A DNA stretch of 36,116 nucleotides from Flavobacteriales bacterium (GCA_022361195.1 JAKSBJ010000326.1:1-36116), one strand, 5' to 3'; positions 1-8,048 are shown, counted from the first letter of the stretch. Notes: generated by a model not told the origin, from the letters alone. Made by a program: numbers and translations.

Positions 1-35
1 ACAAACAGTAACAATCTAACTTACTCTTTCCTCAC

Positions 36-95
36 ACAACACAACACAACACAACACAACACAACACAACACAACACAACACAACACAACACAAC
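36..95. repeat. Pentanucleotide microsatellite (ACAAC)12
   Basis: Twelve uninterrupted ACAAC units lie 88 bp before the start codon of the serine hydrolase gene at 184. The unit length is not a multiple of three and the tract is outside any reading frame I can find, so copy-number change by slipped-strand pairing would alter promoter spacing or leader length rather than a protein. The gene to the left of the window is not visible, so the tract could equally belong to its regulatory region. Confidence 0.97.
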
Positions 96-183
96 ACCTA
101 TTACCTTATAAACCAAAAAGAAACTTTCCTCAAGAGGTAAATTGACCCTTTTTTATCTTCAGTGATTTTAGTATCATTACAAA

Positions 184-1227
184 ATGAAATCTTACGGTTT
201 ACTTTTATTATTCTCCCTAATTTTATCTACTGTTTGCTTGAGTCAATTTTCATTGAATGAAGGGCAAAAGAAACTGATAAATAAAACCGCTTTTGATTAT
301 CCAAATAATTCACAATTATCCATTGCCATAGTAAAAGGAAATGAAATCTTATTTCATGGCATAATAAAAGAAGAAGATAATATTCGAGAAATTGAAAACA
401 AAGATTCCATTTTTGAAATTGGATCTATCACAAAAGTCTTCACCTCTCTCCTACTATCTAAAGCTGTATTAGAAGATAAACTAACTTTAGATGATAAGGC
501 TCACAAATACCTTCCTTTTAAACTAAATAAGAAAATCCGCATAAAACAACTAGCTAATCATACTTCTGGACTACCCCGTGTTCCAAGAAATTTCGCAGAA
601 ACAGTTACTGATTTAAACGATCCTTATTCAAATTACACCAAAGAAAACATAAAGGCCTATTTTGATTCAGATTCAGAATTGGATAATAAAGCAGGAACTC
701 ATTATGCTTACTCGAATCTTGGGCCAGCAGTTTTGGCCAGTGTTTTAGAACAAATAGAGCAAAAAGAATACGCCAAACTCCTGGAAGAATTCATTTTTAG
801 ACCAATGGGATTATCCAGCTCTTTTATCAACTCCAATTCGATACAAATTGTTCCTGGGCACAATGAAAAAGGAAAAGTTATCCCTTATTGGACCTGGCAT
901 TCTTGCATGAGTGCTGCCGGTGGAATAAAATCAAACGTTGTGGATTTAGCAAAATTCATTCAAGCTCATTTTGACACTGAAAACAAACTATTAAGGCTGG
1001 CTCAAAACCCCACTTTTAAAGTCAACGATGAAATGTCAATTGGCCTGGGATGGCATTTATTGAAAATTGATGAACAAGCCCCAGTTTTATGGCACAATGG
1101 ACGTACTGCCGGCTTTACTTCATCCATGGTAATTCGTCCCGAAAGTGAATATGGAATTGTCATTTTATCCAATGCTGCTTATAATAACTTGGATCGGTTG
1201 ACTTTTGAGTTACTTAAGACTTTGTAG
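184..1227 (+). CDS. Secreted serine hydrolase, class C beta-lactamase/penicillin-binding protein family
   Basis: 347 residues. The N-terminus is a Sec signal peptide (hydrophobic residues 4-19). The three motifs of the beta-lactamase (PF00144) fold are in order: S81-I-T-K84 (nucleophile serine and general-base lysine), Y176-S-N178, and the third-strand box H304-N-G306 in place of KTG. HxG in the third box is usual for the esterase, D-aminopeptidase and peptidase-like members, so a true antibiotic-hydrolysing role is not implied. It is expected to act in the periplasm or at the cell surface. No recognisable -7 box precedes it, and the gene follows the ACAAC microsatellite. It looks like a single-gene unit; the HtrA gene starts 121 bp downstream. 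Substrate is unknown. Confidence 0.9.
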   Translation: MKSYGLLLLFSLILSTVCLSQFSLNEGQKKLINKTAFDYPNNSQLSIAIVKGNEILFHGIIKEEDNIREIENKDSIFEIGSITKVFTSLLLSKAVLEDKLTLDDKAHKYLPFKLNKKIRIKQLANHTSGLPRVPRNFAETVTDLNDPYSNYTKENIKAYFDSDSELDNKAGTHYAYSNLGPAVLASVLEQIEQKEYAKLLEEFIFRPMGLSSSFINSNSIQIVPGHNEKGKVIPYWTWHSCMSAAGGIKSNVVDLAKFIQAHFDTENKLLRLAQNPTFKVNDEMSIGLGWHLLKIDEQAPVLWHNGRTAGFTSSMVIRPESEYGIVILSNAAYNNLDRLTFELLKTL

Positions 1228-1301
1228 AGTTTCTATTCTCTCTTAAATATTGGCTTTAACAGTTTTTAAGAATTTCGATTGATACTTCTTTCGTTTTTTT
1301 C

Positions 1302-1318
1302 GTTCTAATAAATAGAAC
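1302..1318. repeat. Short inverted repeat upstream of HtrA gene
   Basis: Perfect 6-bp arms GTTCTA/TAGAAC separated by ATAAA, 30 bp before the HtrA start codon. It lacks a T-run and GC content, so it is not a terminator; it could be a small operator. A chance dyad in AT-rich DNA is also possible. Confidence 0.3.
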
Positions 1319-1348
1319 AAAGAATAAAACGCAACAAATTATACTTAA

Positions 1349-2530
1349 ATGAAGAAGTCAATCATACTGGTAGTGACACTTTCCTCTTTTTTTGGAGTGT
1401 TCATTGGAGCAGCTTTGGTGATGTCTTTAAGTCAACCAAAACAAACCAAAAACAATCAATATAGTTCCGCTCAGCAGGCGACAAGTCCGGAAATGTTTCA
1501 AACCGTTTCAATGGAACAAAGCAATGAATCGTCGTCAACAGCAGGAAGTTGTAATTTGGTTCCTGCCTCAGAAAAAGCAGTAGAATCAGTGGTACACATT
1601 ACTACTCATTTTGTACGAGAGGAAATTACTTACGATCCGTTTATGCGATTGTTTTACGGAGAAGATGCTTATAAAATTAGAGAAAGACGCGGACAAGCTT
1701 CAGGGTCAGGAGTGATTATCTCACCCGAAGGATATATTGTTACCAATAATCACGTGGTACAGGACGCAGAAAAAATTGAAGTGGTATTAAATGATAATTT
1801 GTACACTGCCGAATTGATTGGGACCGATCCCTCTACCGATTTGGCCGTGATTAAAATAGCAAAAAGTGGATTAGACTATTTAGAGTTTGGGGATTCCGAC
1901 GAGCTGCGTTTGGGAGAATGGGTTTTGGCTGTCGGAAATCCCCTAAACTTACAATCAACAGTTACCGCCGGAATTGTAAGTGCTAAGAATAGAAACATAG
2001 ATCTTTTAACGGCTAATTACGACCCCGAAGAAGGTGTTTTTCCGGTTGAGTCATTCATTCAAACCGATGCCGCTGTAAATTCAGGAAACAGCGGAGGAGC
2101 TTTGGTAAACCAAAACGGAAAGTTGGTAGGAATTAATACTGCCATTGCCTCTGGAAATGGATTTTATACGGGATACTCTTTTGCTATTCCAGCCAATATT
2201 GTAAAAAAGGTGACTTATGACCTGGTTAAATACGGAGAGGTAAAGCGTGTTCAGTTGGGAATAAACATTCTGGATAACAATTCGGAAGTAGCTTCACAAA
2301 ATGCACTAAAAACCTCTGAAGGAATTGTAATTACTCATGTACTTAAAGGAGGTAATGCAGACAAGTCAGATTTAAGAGAAAGAGACATTATTTTATCAGT
2401 TGAGGGAACTCCAACTAATTCAATTGCCGAATTAAAAGGCAAGCTGGCTTTGTACAAGCCAGGAGATAAAATTGACATACAGGTATTACGAGGAGATGAA
2501 AAAAAATCGATTGAAGTAACCATGGAATAG
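1349..2530 (+). CDS. Periplasmic trypsin-like serine protease of the HtrA/DegP family, one PDZ domain
   Basis: 393 residues. An N-terminal hydrophobic segment (about 4-27) acts as a signal peptide or membrane anchor, followed by a low-complexity Gln/Ser linker to about residue 65. The protease domain carries the triad: H135 (TNNHVV), D164 (STDLAVIK) and S248 (GNSGGA). One PDZ domain follows at about 300-390. Many Bacteroidota DegQ-type proteins are nearer 480-500 residues with two PDZ domains, so this is the shorter DegS-like layout with a possible membrane tether. The family degrades or refolds misfolded envelope proteins. The gene is convergent with the T9SS cargo gene and ends at a strong shared terminator. 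I do not assign degP, degQ or degS from sequence alone. Confidence 0.93.
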   Translation: MKKSIILVVTLSSFFGVFIGAALVMSLSQPKQTKNNQYSSAQQATSPEMFQTVSMEQSNESSSTAGSCNLVPASEKAVESVVHITTHFVREEITYDPFMRLFYGEDAYKIRERRGQASGSGVIISPEGYIVTNNHVVQDAEKIEVVLNDNLYTAELIGTDPSTDLAVIKIAKSGLDYLEFGDSDELRLGEWVLAVGNPLNLQSTVTAGIVSAKNRNIDLLTANYDPEEGVFPVESFIQTDAAVNSGNSGGALVNQNGKLVGINTAIASGNGFYTGYSFAIPANIVKKVTYDLVKYGEVKRVQLGINILDNNSEVASQNALKTSEGIVITHVLKGGNADKSDLRERDIILSVEGTPTNSIAELKGKLALYKPGDKIDIQVLRGDEKKSIEVTME

Positions 2531-2641
2531 CGATCAATTCGTGGATGTTCTTTCGACTGTGACCTTTAATGTTTTTTCGGTTGCAGATGACGTAAGAAAG
2601 TTTCAATTACCTGATTTTTCTTACGATAATTTCATAGCAAA

Positions 2642-2677
2642 AAAAATCCCGTTGCCAATTTGGTCAACGGGATTTTT
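2642..2677. terminator. Bidirectional rho-independent terminator
   Basis: Perfect 13-bp stem (2642-2654 with 2665-2677, core ATCCCGTTG/CAACGGGAT), 10-nt loop, flanked by an A8 tract on the left and a T-rich tract on the right. It lies between two convergent genes and can end transcription from both sides. Confidence 0.93.
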
Positions 2678-2695
2678 ATTTTTTGAAAGATGGTC

Positions 2696-4495
2696 TTATT
2701 TATCCATCACAATTACTTTCTGATCAGTTGATCCAGTAGCAGTATTTAATCTCAACACATAAACTCCAGCAGCCAATTCAGTTAAACCAATTGTTTCTTT
2801 AGCCTGAAGATTAGTTCTCGTTTGTAATACATTTCCTTTCAAATCTAACAACTGTAAATTCGCTTCTCCTTCTAATCCGGAGAATTCAACAAACAATACA
2901 TCTTGTGCTGGATTTGGATATACAACAAACGGTGCTATTGAATTTCCCTCTACTCCAACATCTGTAACTGAAATACAGTCTGTCGTATCTGAACAATCTC
3001 CATCAGTAATGATACAAGCATAGTCTCCATTTTGAGTTGGAGTAAACGTTTGATTTGTTTCTCCAGAAATTGGACTGTCATCCGAACAATCAATCCACTG
3101 ATACGAAGTCCCTGTAGCATCCGCTGTTAAATCAGCGCCTGATTGTGTAATGGTCAGTACCAATTCAGCTGGTTCTTCAACATCTACTGAAACTGATCCC
3201 ATACATCCATTCTCATCTGTCACTACCAATTCATAAGTTCCACCGGACAATCCACTTAAATCTTCTACATCATCATCATCACCTGTCCCATCATTATCCC
3301 AATCAAAAGTATAAACTCCAGATCCTCCAGTTGAAGATACATCAATAGCTCCATCCATATCTCCATTACATGTTACATCCGTTACTGAAACAACCTCAGC
3401 GGAAATAACCTCCGAAGCATCAAATGAAACTGTATTTAAACAAGAATCTAAATTTCCATGAATATCAACTGCATAAATCATGATATCCATTGATTCCAAA
3501 TCTGAACAATCAACAGTGATAGAAGCTGGTACCATATATACTGAATCCAATTCACAATTGTCTTCTGTTCCGGCATCTAACATATCTACTGTAATTGTCG
3601 CCATTCCCGTTGCATCTAGCATTATGGTTGGTGATTCACACGCCATAACAGGAGGCAAGGTGTCCAAAACGGTTACCATTGCCACACACGAATCGTTAGA
3701 TCCCAAACCATCCGTAACATTCAATTGAACAAGAATAAAACCTGTGCCTGAAGTTGATGGAGTAAAGGTTGCAATTGGAATAGGTGTAGTAGCCGTAGCA
3801 TTAGATGTTTCTCCATCCAAAGCGTTTGGTGAACTAAAAGTCCAGTTGGCCATTGTAAAATCACTTCCGTCAGGACCTGTTAAATCATTTCGGTAAGCCC
3901 AACCATCCATGTATTCCCAAGGCTGACCTGAACCGTCAACATTAATATCTCCGAAAACATCAATTACAGCTCCACCCATAAATAACTCCACGGCATCATC
4001 ACCATTAATTGACATACTTCCACTCGTATAATCAGGCGCAAAACCAAACCAGTTTGTAAACTGGGTCGACTCTGAAGCCACATAGATAAAAGTTCCTGCT
4101 GAAGCAGCATCAGCTGGGAAAGTAAACTCTTCACCATCTGTTCCTCCTCCATTATTTGCAGAACCTAAACCAAACATGCTCAAATCTGGAATATCCTCAC
4201 GAACATATAACTCTACTCCTTTTGGTGTTCCTCCTGACAAAGGCCCATCATAAACTGCAGTAATAATCAATGCAGGTGGATTAACAATATCACCACAATC
4301 GAATGTTGTTTGACTAGCTGTGTACGTTACGATAGGTCCTGTTGAACCTCCGTCTAAATCTTCTGGTGCAATAGTTGCTGATCCTGTTTCATCAAGATAA
4401 ACCGTTATATCCTGACAAACTGCTGAAACTTGTGCATTTAGTCCCGCTCCCCATAGGGCGAAACTCCCCACTAACATTAATCTCTTCATTTTCAT
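2696..4495 (-). CDS. Secreted multidomain protein with lamin-tail-like, SprB-repeat and T9SS type A sorting domains
   Basis: 599 residues, acidic and rich in D, T, S and G. The signal peptide ends near A21-Q22. Residues about 75-245 resemble the lamin-tail-like (LTD) domain of secreted bacterial proteins (NGDDAVELF at 164-172, then a WEYMDGWAYR stretch at 193-202). Residues 265-360 look HYR-like with paired cysteines. Residues 367-440 form a SprB-type repeat (VTCNGDMDGAI...GGSGVYTFDWD). An Ig-like stretch follows at 445-512, and residues 521-599 are a T9SS C-terminal domain (VYPNPAQD, then GVYVLRL). The protein should cross the outer membrane by T9SS and be cleaved and anchored or released. 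No catalytic domain is seen; an adhesive or structural role is an inference. Confidence 0.88.
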   Translation of the reverse strand: MKMKRLMLVGSFALWGAGLNAQVSAVCQDITVYLDETGSATIAPEDLDGGSTGPIVTYTASQTTFDCGDIVNPPALIITAVYDGPLSGGTPKGVELYVREDIPDLSMFGLGSANNGGGTDGEEFTFPADAASAGTFIYVASESTQFTNWFGFAPDYTSGSMSINGDDAVELFMGGAVIDVFGDINVDGSGQPWEYMDGWAYRNDLTGPDGSDFTMANWTFSSPNALDGETSNATATTPIPIATFTPSTSGTGFILVQLNVTDGLGSNDSCVAMVTVLDTLPPVMACESPTIMLDATGMATITVDMLDAGTEDNCELDSVYMVPASITVDCSDLESMDIMIYAVDIHGNLDSCLNTVSFDASEVISAEVVSVTDVTCNGDMDGAIDVSSTGGSGVYTFDWDNDGTGDDDDVEDLSGLSGGTYELVVTDENGCMGSVSVDVEEPAELVLTITQSGADLTADATGTSYQWIDCSDDSPISGETNQTFTPTQNGDYACIITDGDCSDTTDCISVTDVGVEGNSIAPFVVYPNPAQDVLFVEFSGLEGEANLQLLDLKGNVLQTRTNLQAKETIGLTELAAGVYVLRLNTATGSTDQKVIVMDK

Positions 4496-4518
4496 TTATT
4501 TAATTCTAAAAAGCGGGT

Positions 4519-4526
4519 CAAATTTA
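4519..4526 (-). promoter_or_regulatory. Candidate -7 promoter box of T9SS cargo gene
   Basis: TAAATTTG on the minus strand fits the Bacteroidota -7 consensus TAnnTTTG exactly and lies 23 bp before the start codon. A TTG lies 15 bp further upstream, shorter than the usual 17-23 bp. Confidence 0.5.
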
Positions 4527-4621
4527 GCCATTTAAAGGCTTCAAAAGAAGAGATCTTAAATTAAGATAAGGTTAAATTCTACCTTTCAATTCAAAAAAAT
4601 AATATTATGCCAACATAAAAA

Positions 4622-4658
4622 AATGCCGAAACGCAAGTCGGTGCTTCGTTCCGGCATT
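4622..4658 (-). terminator. Rho-independent terminator of the cys operon
   Basis: Read on the minus strand, a 12-bp stem with one A-C mismatch (4647-4658 with 4622-4633; core AATGCCG/CGGCATT) is followed directly by T7. It sits 25 bp past the cysN stop codon and closes the sulfate-assimilation operon. Confidence 0.9.
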
Positions 4659-4683
4659 CCTTTTTAACCACAACTCAAAATTC

Positions 4684-5928
4684 TTAATTCTTGAATCCAA
4701 CTGCGACAGTTGTATTGGCTGTTTCGTCAATCAAAATAAAATAGCCATTAGCAGGATTATTTTTATAACTATCAATGAATAGAGGACTTGCACTTTTTAA
4801 TTCTATTTGGTTAATGGAATTAACATCAACTTTAAGGGGCTGTTGATCAAATTCCAGGGTTTCAAAATTAATTTGGCTATTGACTGTTGTTACCTTTACC
4901 GGAACACGAGAGGCTCCATGCTGCAAAAGATATTTTCTTCCTAAAGAGAGTTCCTCCTTACCTAACCAGCATAAACGTGCAGATAGACTTTTATCTCCCT
5001 CCACAGAATCAGAAGCAAGGGTTAAAATATCACCTCTTGAAATATCTATATCCGTCTCTAGTTCCAAAGCTACTGATTGACCTTCAGTCGCCTTTAAAAG
5101 GTTGTCTTTATAGCGATTAATGGCTTTAATTCTGCTACTTTGCCCAGTTGACAAAACTTTTACTTCATCTCCTATTTCAAAGGTTCCACTTTTTACTTTC
5201 CCGGCATAGGCGCGATAATCGTGAAAGTCATCGGAATGAGGACGAATGACATATTGCACATTAAAACGTTGAGCCATTTGATTTTTCTGCTCAATCTTTA
5301 GCTGTTCGAGATAACTCAACAAAGTCTCTCCTTTATACCAGGGAGTTTTTCCAGACAAATTCACCACATTATCTCCTATTTTGGCTGAAACAGGAAAGAA
5401 AGACAGCTTTTTATCCAATAACTCAAAACGCTCTTTTAATTCCTCAATTTGAGAACGAATTTGAAGAAATCTATCTTGCTCATAATCTACCAGGTCAATT
5501 TTATTGATAACAAAGGCGATCTCTTTAATCTCCATTAATGAAGCAATAAACAAATGCCTTTTAGTTTGCTCGATGATTCCTTTTCGGGCATCAATCAAGA
5601 TTATAAATACATCAGCATTCGATGCTCCCGTGATCATGTTCCGTGTATATTCTACATGTCCTGGTGTATCAGCAATAATGTATTTACGCTTGGGAGTATT
5701 AAAATAAATATGCGCTACATCAATGGTAATTCCCTGCTCACGTTCAGCTGTTAAACCATCCGTGATGAGAGAAAGATCTATTTGATCTAAACCTCTTTGT
5801 TGGGAGATTTGCTCAATGTTAGCTACTTTATCTTTGGACAGGGAATTGGTGTCATACAACAGCCTACCAATTAAGGTACTTTTACCATCATCAACACTTC
5901 CTGCAGTTGATAATCTTACTATGTTCAT
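4684..5928 (-). CDS. cysN: Sulfate adenylyltransferase subunit 1 (GTPase subunit)
   Basis: 414 residues from the chosen start. CysN couples GTP hydrolysis to CysD, driving adenosine 5'-phosphosulfate (APS) synthesis from ATP and sulfate. All EF-Tu-type G motifs are present: G1 GSVDDGKST (10-18), switch I EQGIT (64-68), G3 DTPGH (87-91) and G4 NKID (142-145), followed by beta-barrel domains. An in-frame ATG 36 bp upstream exists, but the protein begins next to the G1 loop in this family, which favours 5928. There is no C-terminal CysC (APS kinase) extension. It is last in the operon, after an unexplained 193-bp spacer behind cysD, and is followed by a terminator. Confidence 0.95.
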   Translation of the reverse strand: MNIVRLSTAGSVDDGKSTLIGRLLYDTNSLSKDKVANIEQISQQRGLDQIDLSLITDGLTAEREQGITIDVAHIYFNTPKRKYIIADTPGHVEYTRNMITGASNADVFIILIDARKGIIEQTKRHLFIASLMEIKEIAFVINKIDLVDYEQDRFLQIRSQIEELKERFELLDKKLSFFPVSAKIGDNVVNLSGKTPWYKGETLLSYLEQLKIEQKNQMAQRFNVQYVIRPHSDDFHDYRAYAGKVKSGTFEIGDEVKVLSTGQSSRIKAINRYKDNLLKATEGQSVALELETDIDISRGDILTLASDSVEGDKSLSARLCWLGKEELSLGRKYLLQHGASRVPVKVTTVNSQINFETLEFDQQPLKVDVNSINQIELKSASPLFIDSYKNNPANGYFILIDETANTTVAVGFKN

Positions 5929-6121
5929 TTTTTCAGATTTTAAATGAAAAATGGCTATACCCAAGACTTATTAAAATTTAGTCTCTTTCTATTAAACGCC
6001 TTTCTTCTTTCGTTTGATTTTAATAACGTTGGTCATTAGTCCCTTCAACTCCACTGCCCCATCACTTAAGCTGTAGCAGTTTGCAATCAAAACGCTCAGG
6101 GTAATACCAACTTTTATTCAT
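5929..6121 (-). other. Unexplained spacer between cysD and cysN with two overlapping short frames
   Basis: The rest of the operon has gaps of 3-9 nt, so 193 bp here stands out. On the minus strand an ATG abuts the cysD stop (6121) and opens a 19-codon frame ending in TGA at 6062-6064. The next frame (+1) is open from there through about 41 codons to TAA at 5992-5994 and has a basic tail (KIKRKKKGV); its GTG candidate is at 6054 and an ATG lies within it. The two frames could be one small gene broken by a frameshift, two tiny ORFs, or non-coding leader for cysN. No riboswitch or terminator is recognised. Confidence 0.35.
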
Positions 6122-7012
6122 TTAAAAATATCCAACCTCTTTCCGTTTTTCCATGGCTGCCTCAGAACGTTTATCGTCAATTCGAGCTCCTCGTTCCGAA
6201 ATCTCCGCTGCTTCAATTTCTGCAATTACATCATCCAAATCAAAAGCCTCTGAAGCTACTGCAGCCGTACAACTCATGTCCCCTACCGTTCGGAATCTAA
6301 CCATCATCTCAAACACTTCTTCATCCACATCACGATGAATAAATTCCGAATCCGACCAAATCATTCCATCTCTTAAAAACACCTTTCGGGAATGAGCAAA
6401 ATAAACTGATGGCAACTCAATTTTTTCCTGACGGATATAGTTCCAAACATCCAGTTCAGTCCAATTAGAAATTGGAAATGCCCGGACATTTTCACCCTTA
6501 TCAATTCTACCATTCAAAATATCAAATAACTCAGGACGTTGATTTCTAGCATTCCATTGACCAAAATCATCCCGTACAGAAAAAACTCTTTCTTTAGCTC
6601 TAGCCTTTTCTTCATCTCTTCTGGCACCACCAATGCATGCATCAAACCCATGTTCTTCAATTCCATCGAGCAAGGTGACCGTTTGCAAATTGTTACGACT
6701 GGCATAACGCCCGCTTTCTTCTTTTACCTTACCTGCATCTATTGAGTCCTGAACATAACGTACAATTAAATTCAGATTCAGGTCATTTACCAGCTGATCT
6801 CTGAATTCAATGGTTTCAGGGAAATTATGTCCTGTATCAATATGCATAAGAGGAAAAGGAACTGGCGCGGGATAAAATGCTTTTATCGCCAAATGCACCA
6901 ATACGATTGAATCCTTTCCTCCTGAAAACAGAAGCACAGGTTTATCAAACTGAGCTGCGACTTCTCTAAAAATATAAATCGCTTCATCTTCCAATTCATC
7001 CAAATAATTCAT
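6122..7012 (-). CDS. cysD: Sulfate adenylyltransferase subunit 2
   Basis: 296 residues, close to the family's usual 300. CysD is the catalytic N-type ATP pyrophosphatase that adenylates sulfate to APS in a complex with CysN. The PP-motif SGGKDS lies at residues 30-35. The conserved stretch GGARRDEEKARAKER is in the middle, and the protein ends in the family-typical RGARIDDKRSEAAMEKRKEVGYF region. It starts 5 nt after the stop of the 51-residue ORF, so the two are probably translationally coupled. Confidence 0.97.
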   Translation of the reverse strand: MNYLDELEDEAIYIFREVAAQFDKPVLLFSGGKDSIVLVHLAIKAFYPAPVPFPLMHIDTGHNFPETIEFRDQLVNDLNLNLIVRYVQDSIDAGKVKEESGRYASRNNLQTVTLLDGIEEHGFDACIGGARRDEEKARAKERVFSVRDDFGQWNARNQRPELFDILNGRIDKGENVRAFPISNWTELDVWNYIRQEKIELPSVYFAHSRKVFLRDGMIWSDSEFIHRDVDEEVFEMMVRFRTVGDMSCTAAVASEAFDLDDVIAEIEAAEISERGARIDDKRSEAAMEKRKEVGYF

Positions 7013-7017
7013 CTCTT

Positions 7018-7173
7018 TTAGTTTTTGTTGGATACCTGAGCTATAATCTTAAAACCATCCAATGGATTCTTTTTTGAATAGCTTCGTCCAATTTTGGCAT
7101 TGAGCAGTGAACGTTTTGGCACACTTCTTCTGCTCTTTTTTGCGCTTTCTGATTTATAAAACACTTTTTCCAT
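7018..7173 (-). CDS. Small basic protein of unknown function inside the cys operon (51 residues)
   Basis: I do not recognise this protein. The ATG at 7173 lies 9 nt after the cysH stop, and the TAA ends 5 nt before the cysD start, so the ORF fills the gap with the spacing of a real operon gene. It begins MEKVFYKSESAKKSRRS and ends IIAQVSNKN. Composition: 10 Lys, 4 Arg, 8 Ser, only 3 acidic residues and no Cys, giving a net charge near +11. There is no signal peptide or membrane segment. It could bind nucleic acid or an acidic partner, or help assemble a sulfate-reduction enzyme; all of that is inference. A chance ORF is possible but less likely given the exact fit. Confidence 0.65.
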   Translation of the reverse strand: MEKVFYKSESAKKSRRSVPKRSLLNAKIGRSYSKKNPLDGFKIIAQVSNKN

Positions 7174-7182
7174 TTTTCTTAT

Positions 7183-7800
7183 TTATTGATGTAAACCACA
7201 TTCCCGATTTTCCAAAGCTTTTGTAGGATCAAAGTATTTGAACTCGTTGGGAAGACTATGATCTTGTAGGTATAAATCCAATTCAGTATCCGAATAGTAA
7301 TAGAACGGACTCACTTTTAGTACACCATCCTTTCCAAGACTTAAAATGTCTAAACCATCTCTGAAAGCTGTTTGCCCCTTACGCAGGTTCGTAAACCAAA
7401 CGTCAGGAGCATGTTTCTCCATGGCTCGATTAAATGGCTCTAATTTCACTTCTTCTGTAAATTGTTGATGTAAAGGATCATTAACAGATGGAATACCCAT
7501 TACCACATCTCGATAAGCCGTTGTTTGTTCCGGAACAAACAAATCAATATTTAAGTCCAGTTTTTCAATTATTGTTCTGGCACAACGATAGGTATCCGGA
7601 GTATTATAACCTGTATCACACCATATAACCGGAATGTTAGGCATAGCTTGTACACAAAGGTGTAAAATTGTTGCCTCATATGGTCTAAAATTGGTTGTCA
7701 CAATTGGCTTTTGAGCATCTACCAAAGCCCAATTCACAACTTCTAAAGGACTCTTTGACTTGAGTAAGGCATTATTTATATCCAGTTCTTCTTTTGTCAT
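7183..7800 (-). CDS. cysH: Phosphoadenylyl-sulfate (PAPS) reductase, thioredoxin-dependent type
   Basis: 205 residues; E. coli CysH has 244. The protein reduces activated sulfate to sulfite. Substrate-binding features are TTNFRPYEAT (35-44) and DTGYNTPDTYR (62-72), and the catalytic cysteine is C201 in the terminal ECGLHQ. The paired-Cys motifs that hold the 4Fe-4S cluster in APS reductases are absent, which places it with the cluster-free, PAPS-using type. The cysteines at 49, 61 and 73 are isolated. No APS kinase gene is visible to supply PAPS. It follows DUF2061 by 3 nt and precedes the 51-residue ORF by 9 nt. Confidence 0.92.
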   Translation of the reverse strand: MTKEELDINNALLKSKSPLEVVNWALVDAQKPIVTTNFRPYEATILHLCVQAMPNIPVIWCDTGYNTPDTYRCARTIIEKLDLNIDLFVPEQTTAYRDVVMGIPSVNDPLHQQFTEEVKLEPFNRAMEKHAPDVWFTNLRKGQTAFRDGLDILSLGKDGVLKVSPFYYYSDTELDLYLQDHSLPNEFKYFDPTKALENRECGLHQ

Positions 7801-7803
7801 TAC

Positions 7804-8034
7804 TTAAACGAATTTGTTCCATACACGCTCATGTAAATAATACAGCAACATTTTTGTAAATACTTCTACCGAGCCAATGGATAACGCAATTGAAACTTCT
7901 CCTGTCAAGAAATAGGCAATCAACAGTGTATCCACAGTTCCAACAATCCTCCAACTCACTGTTTTGAGGATAGATCGAAGGTTTGAATCCCCCTTTTTAG
8001 CCTTCCTTTTTTGGAAAAAAGAATCAATAATCAT
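7804..8034 (-). CDS. DUF2061 small membrane protein of the sulfate-assimilation operon
   Basis: 76 residues. The core KTVSWRIVGTVDTLL...LTGEVSIALSIGSVEVFTKMLLYYLHERVW matches DUF2061, with two predicted membrane segments (about 33-50 and 52-70). The basic N-terminus (KKRKAKKGD-like) probably lies in the cytoplasm. DUF2061 genes are recurrent neighbours of sulfate-activation genes in this phylum; the function is unknown. It is the first gene of the operon, 15 nt after a TATATTTG -7 box, and ends 3 nt before cysH. Confidence 0.88.
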   Translation of the reverse strand: MIIDSFFQKRKAKKGDSNLRSILKTVSWRIVGTVDTLLIAYFLTGEVSIALSIGSVEVFTKMLLYYLHERVWNKFV

Positions 8035-8048
8035 TTTAAAATTTTCGA

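Noticed and set aside
36..95. ACAAC tract as a CRISPR array
   Set aside because: Five-bp tandem units without spacers; it is a microsatellite.
184..1227. Antibiotic-resistance beta-lactamase
   Set aside because: The third motif is HNG rather than KTG, and the family is dominated by esterases and peptidases.
4887..5120. 77-codon plus frame inside cysN
   Set aside because: Shadow of cysN on the opposite strand; the cysN frame is conserved along its length.
5929..6121. Spacer as a remnant of cysC (APS kinase)
   Set aside because: Neither frame has a P-loop GxxxxGKS/T, and at 193 bp it is far too short.
7018..7173. The 51-codon ORF as a chance frame
   Set aside because: Kept as a gene instead, because its start and stop fit the cysH and cysD boundaries to within 9 and 5 nt.
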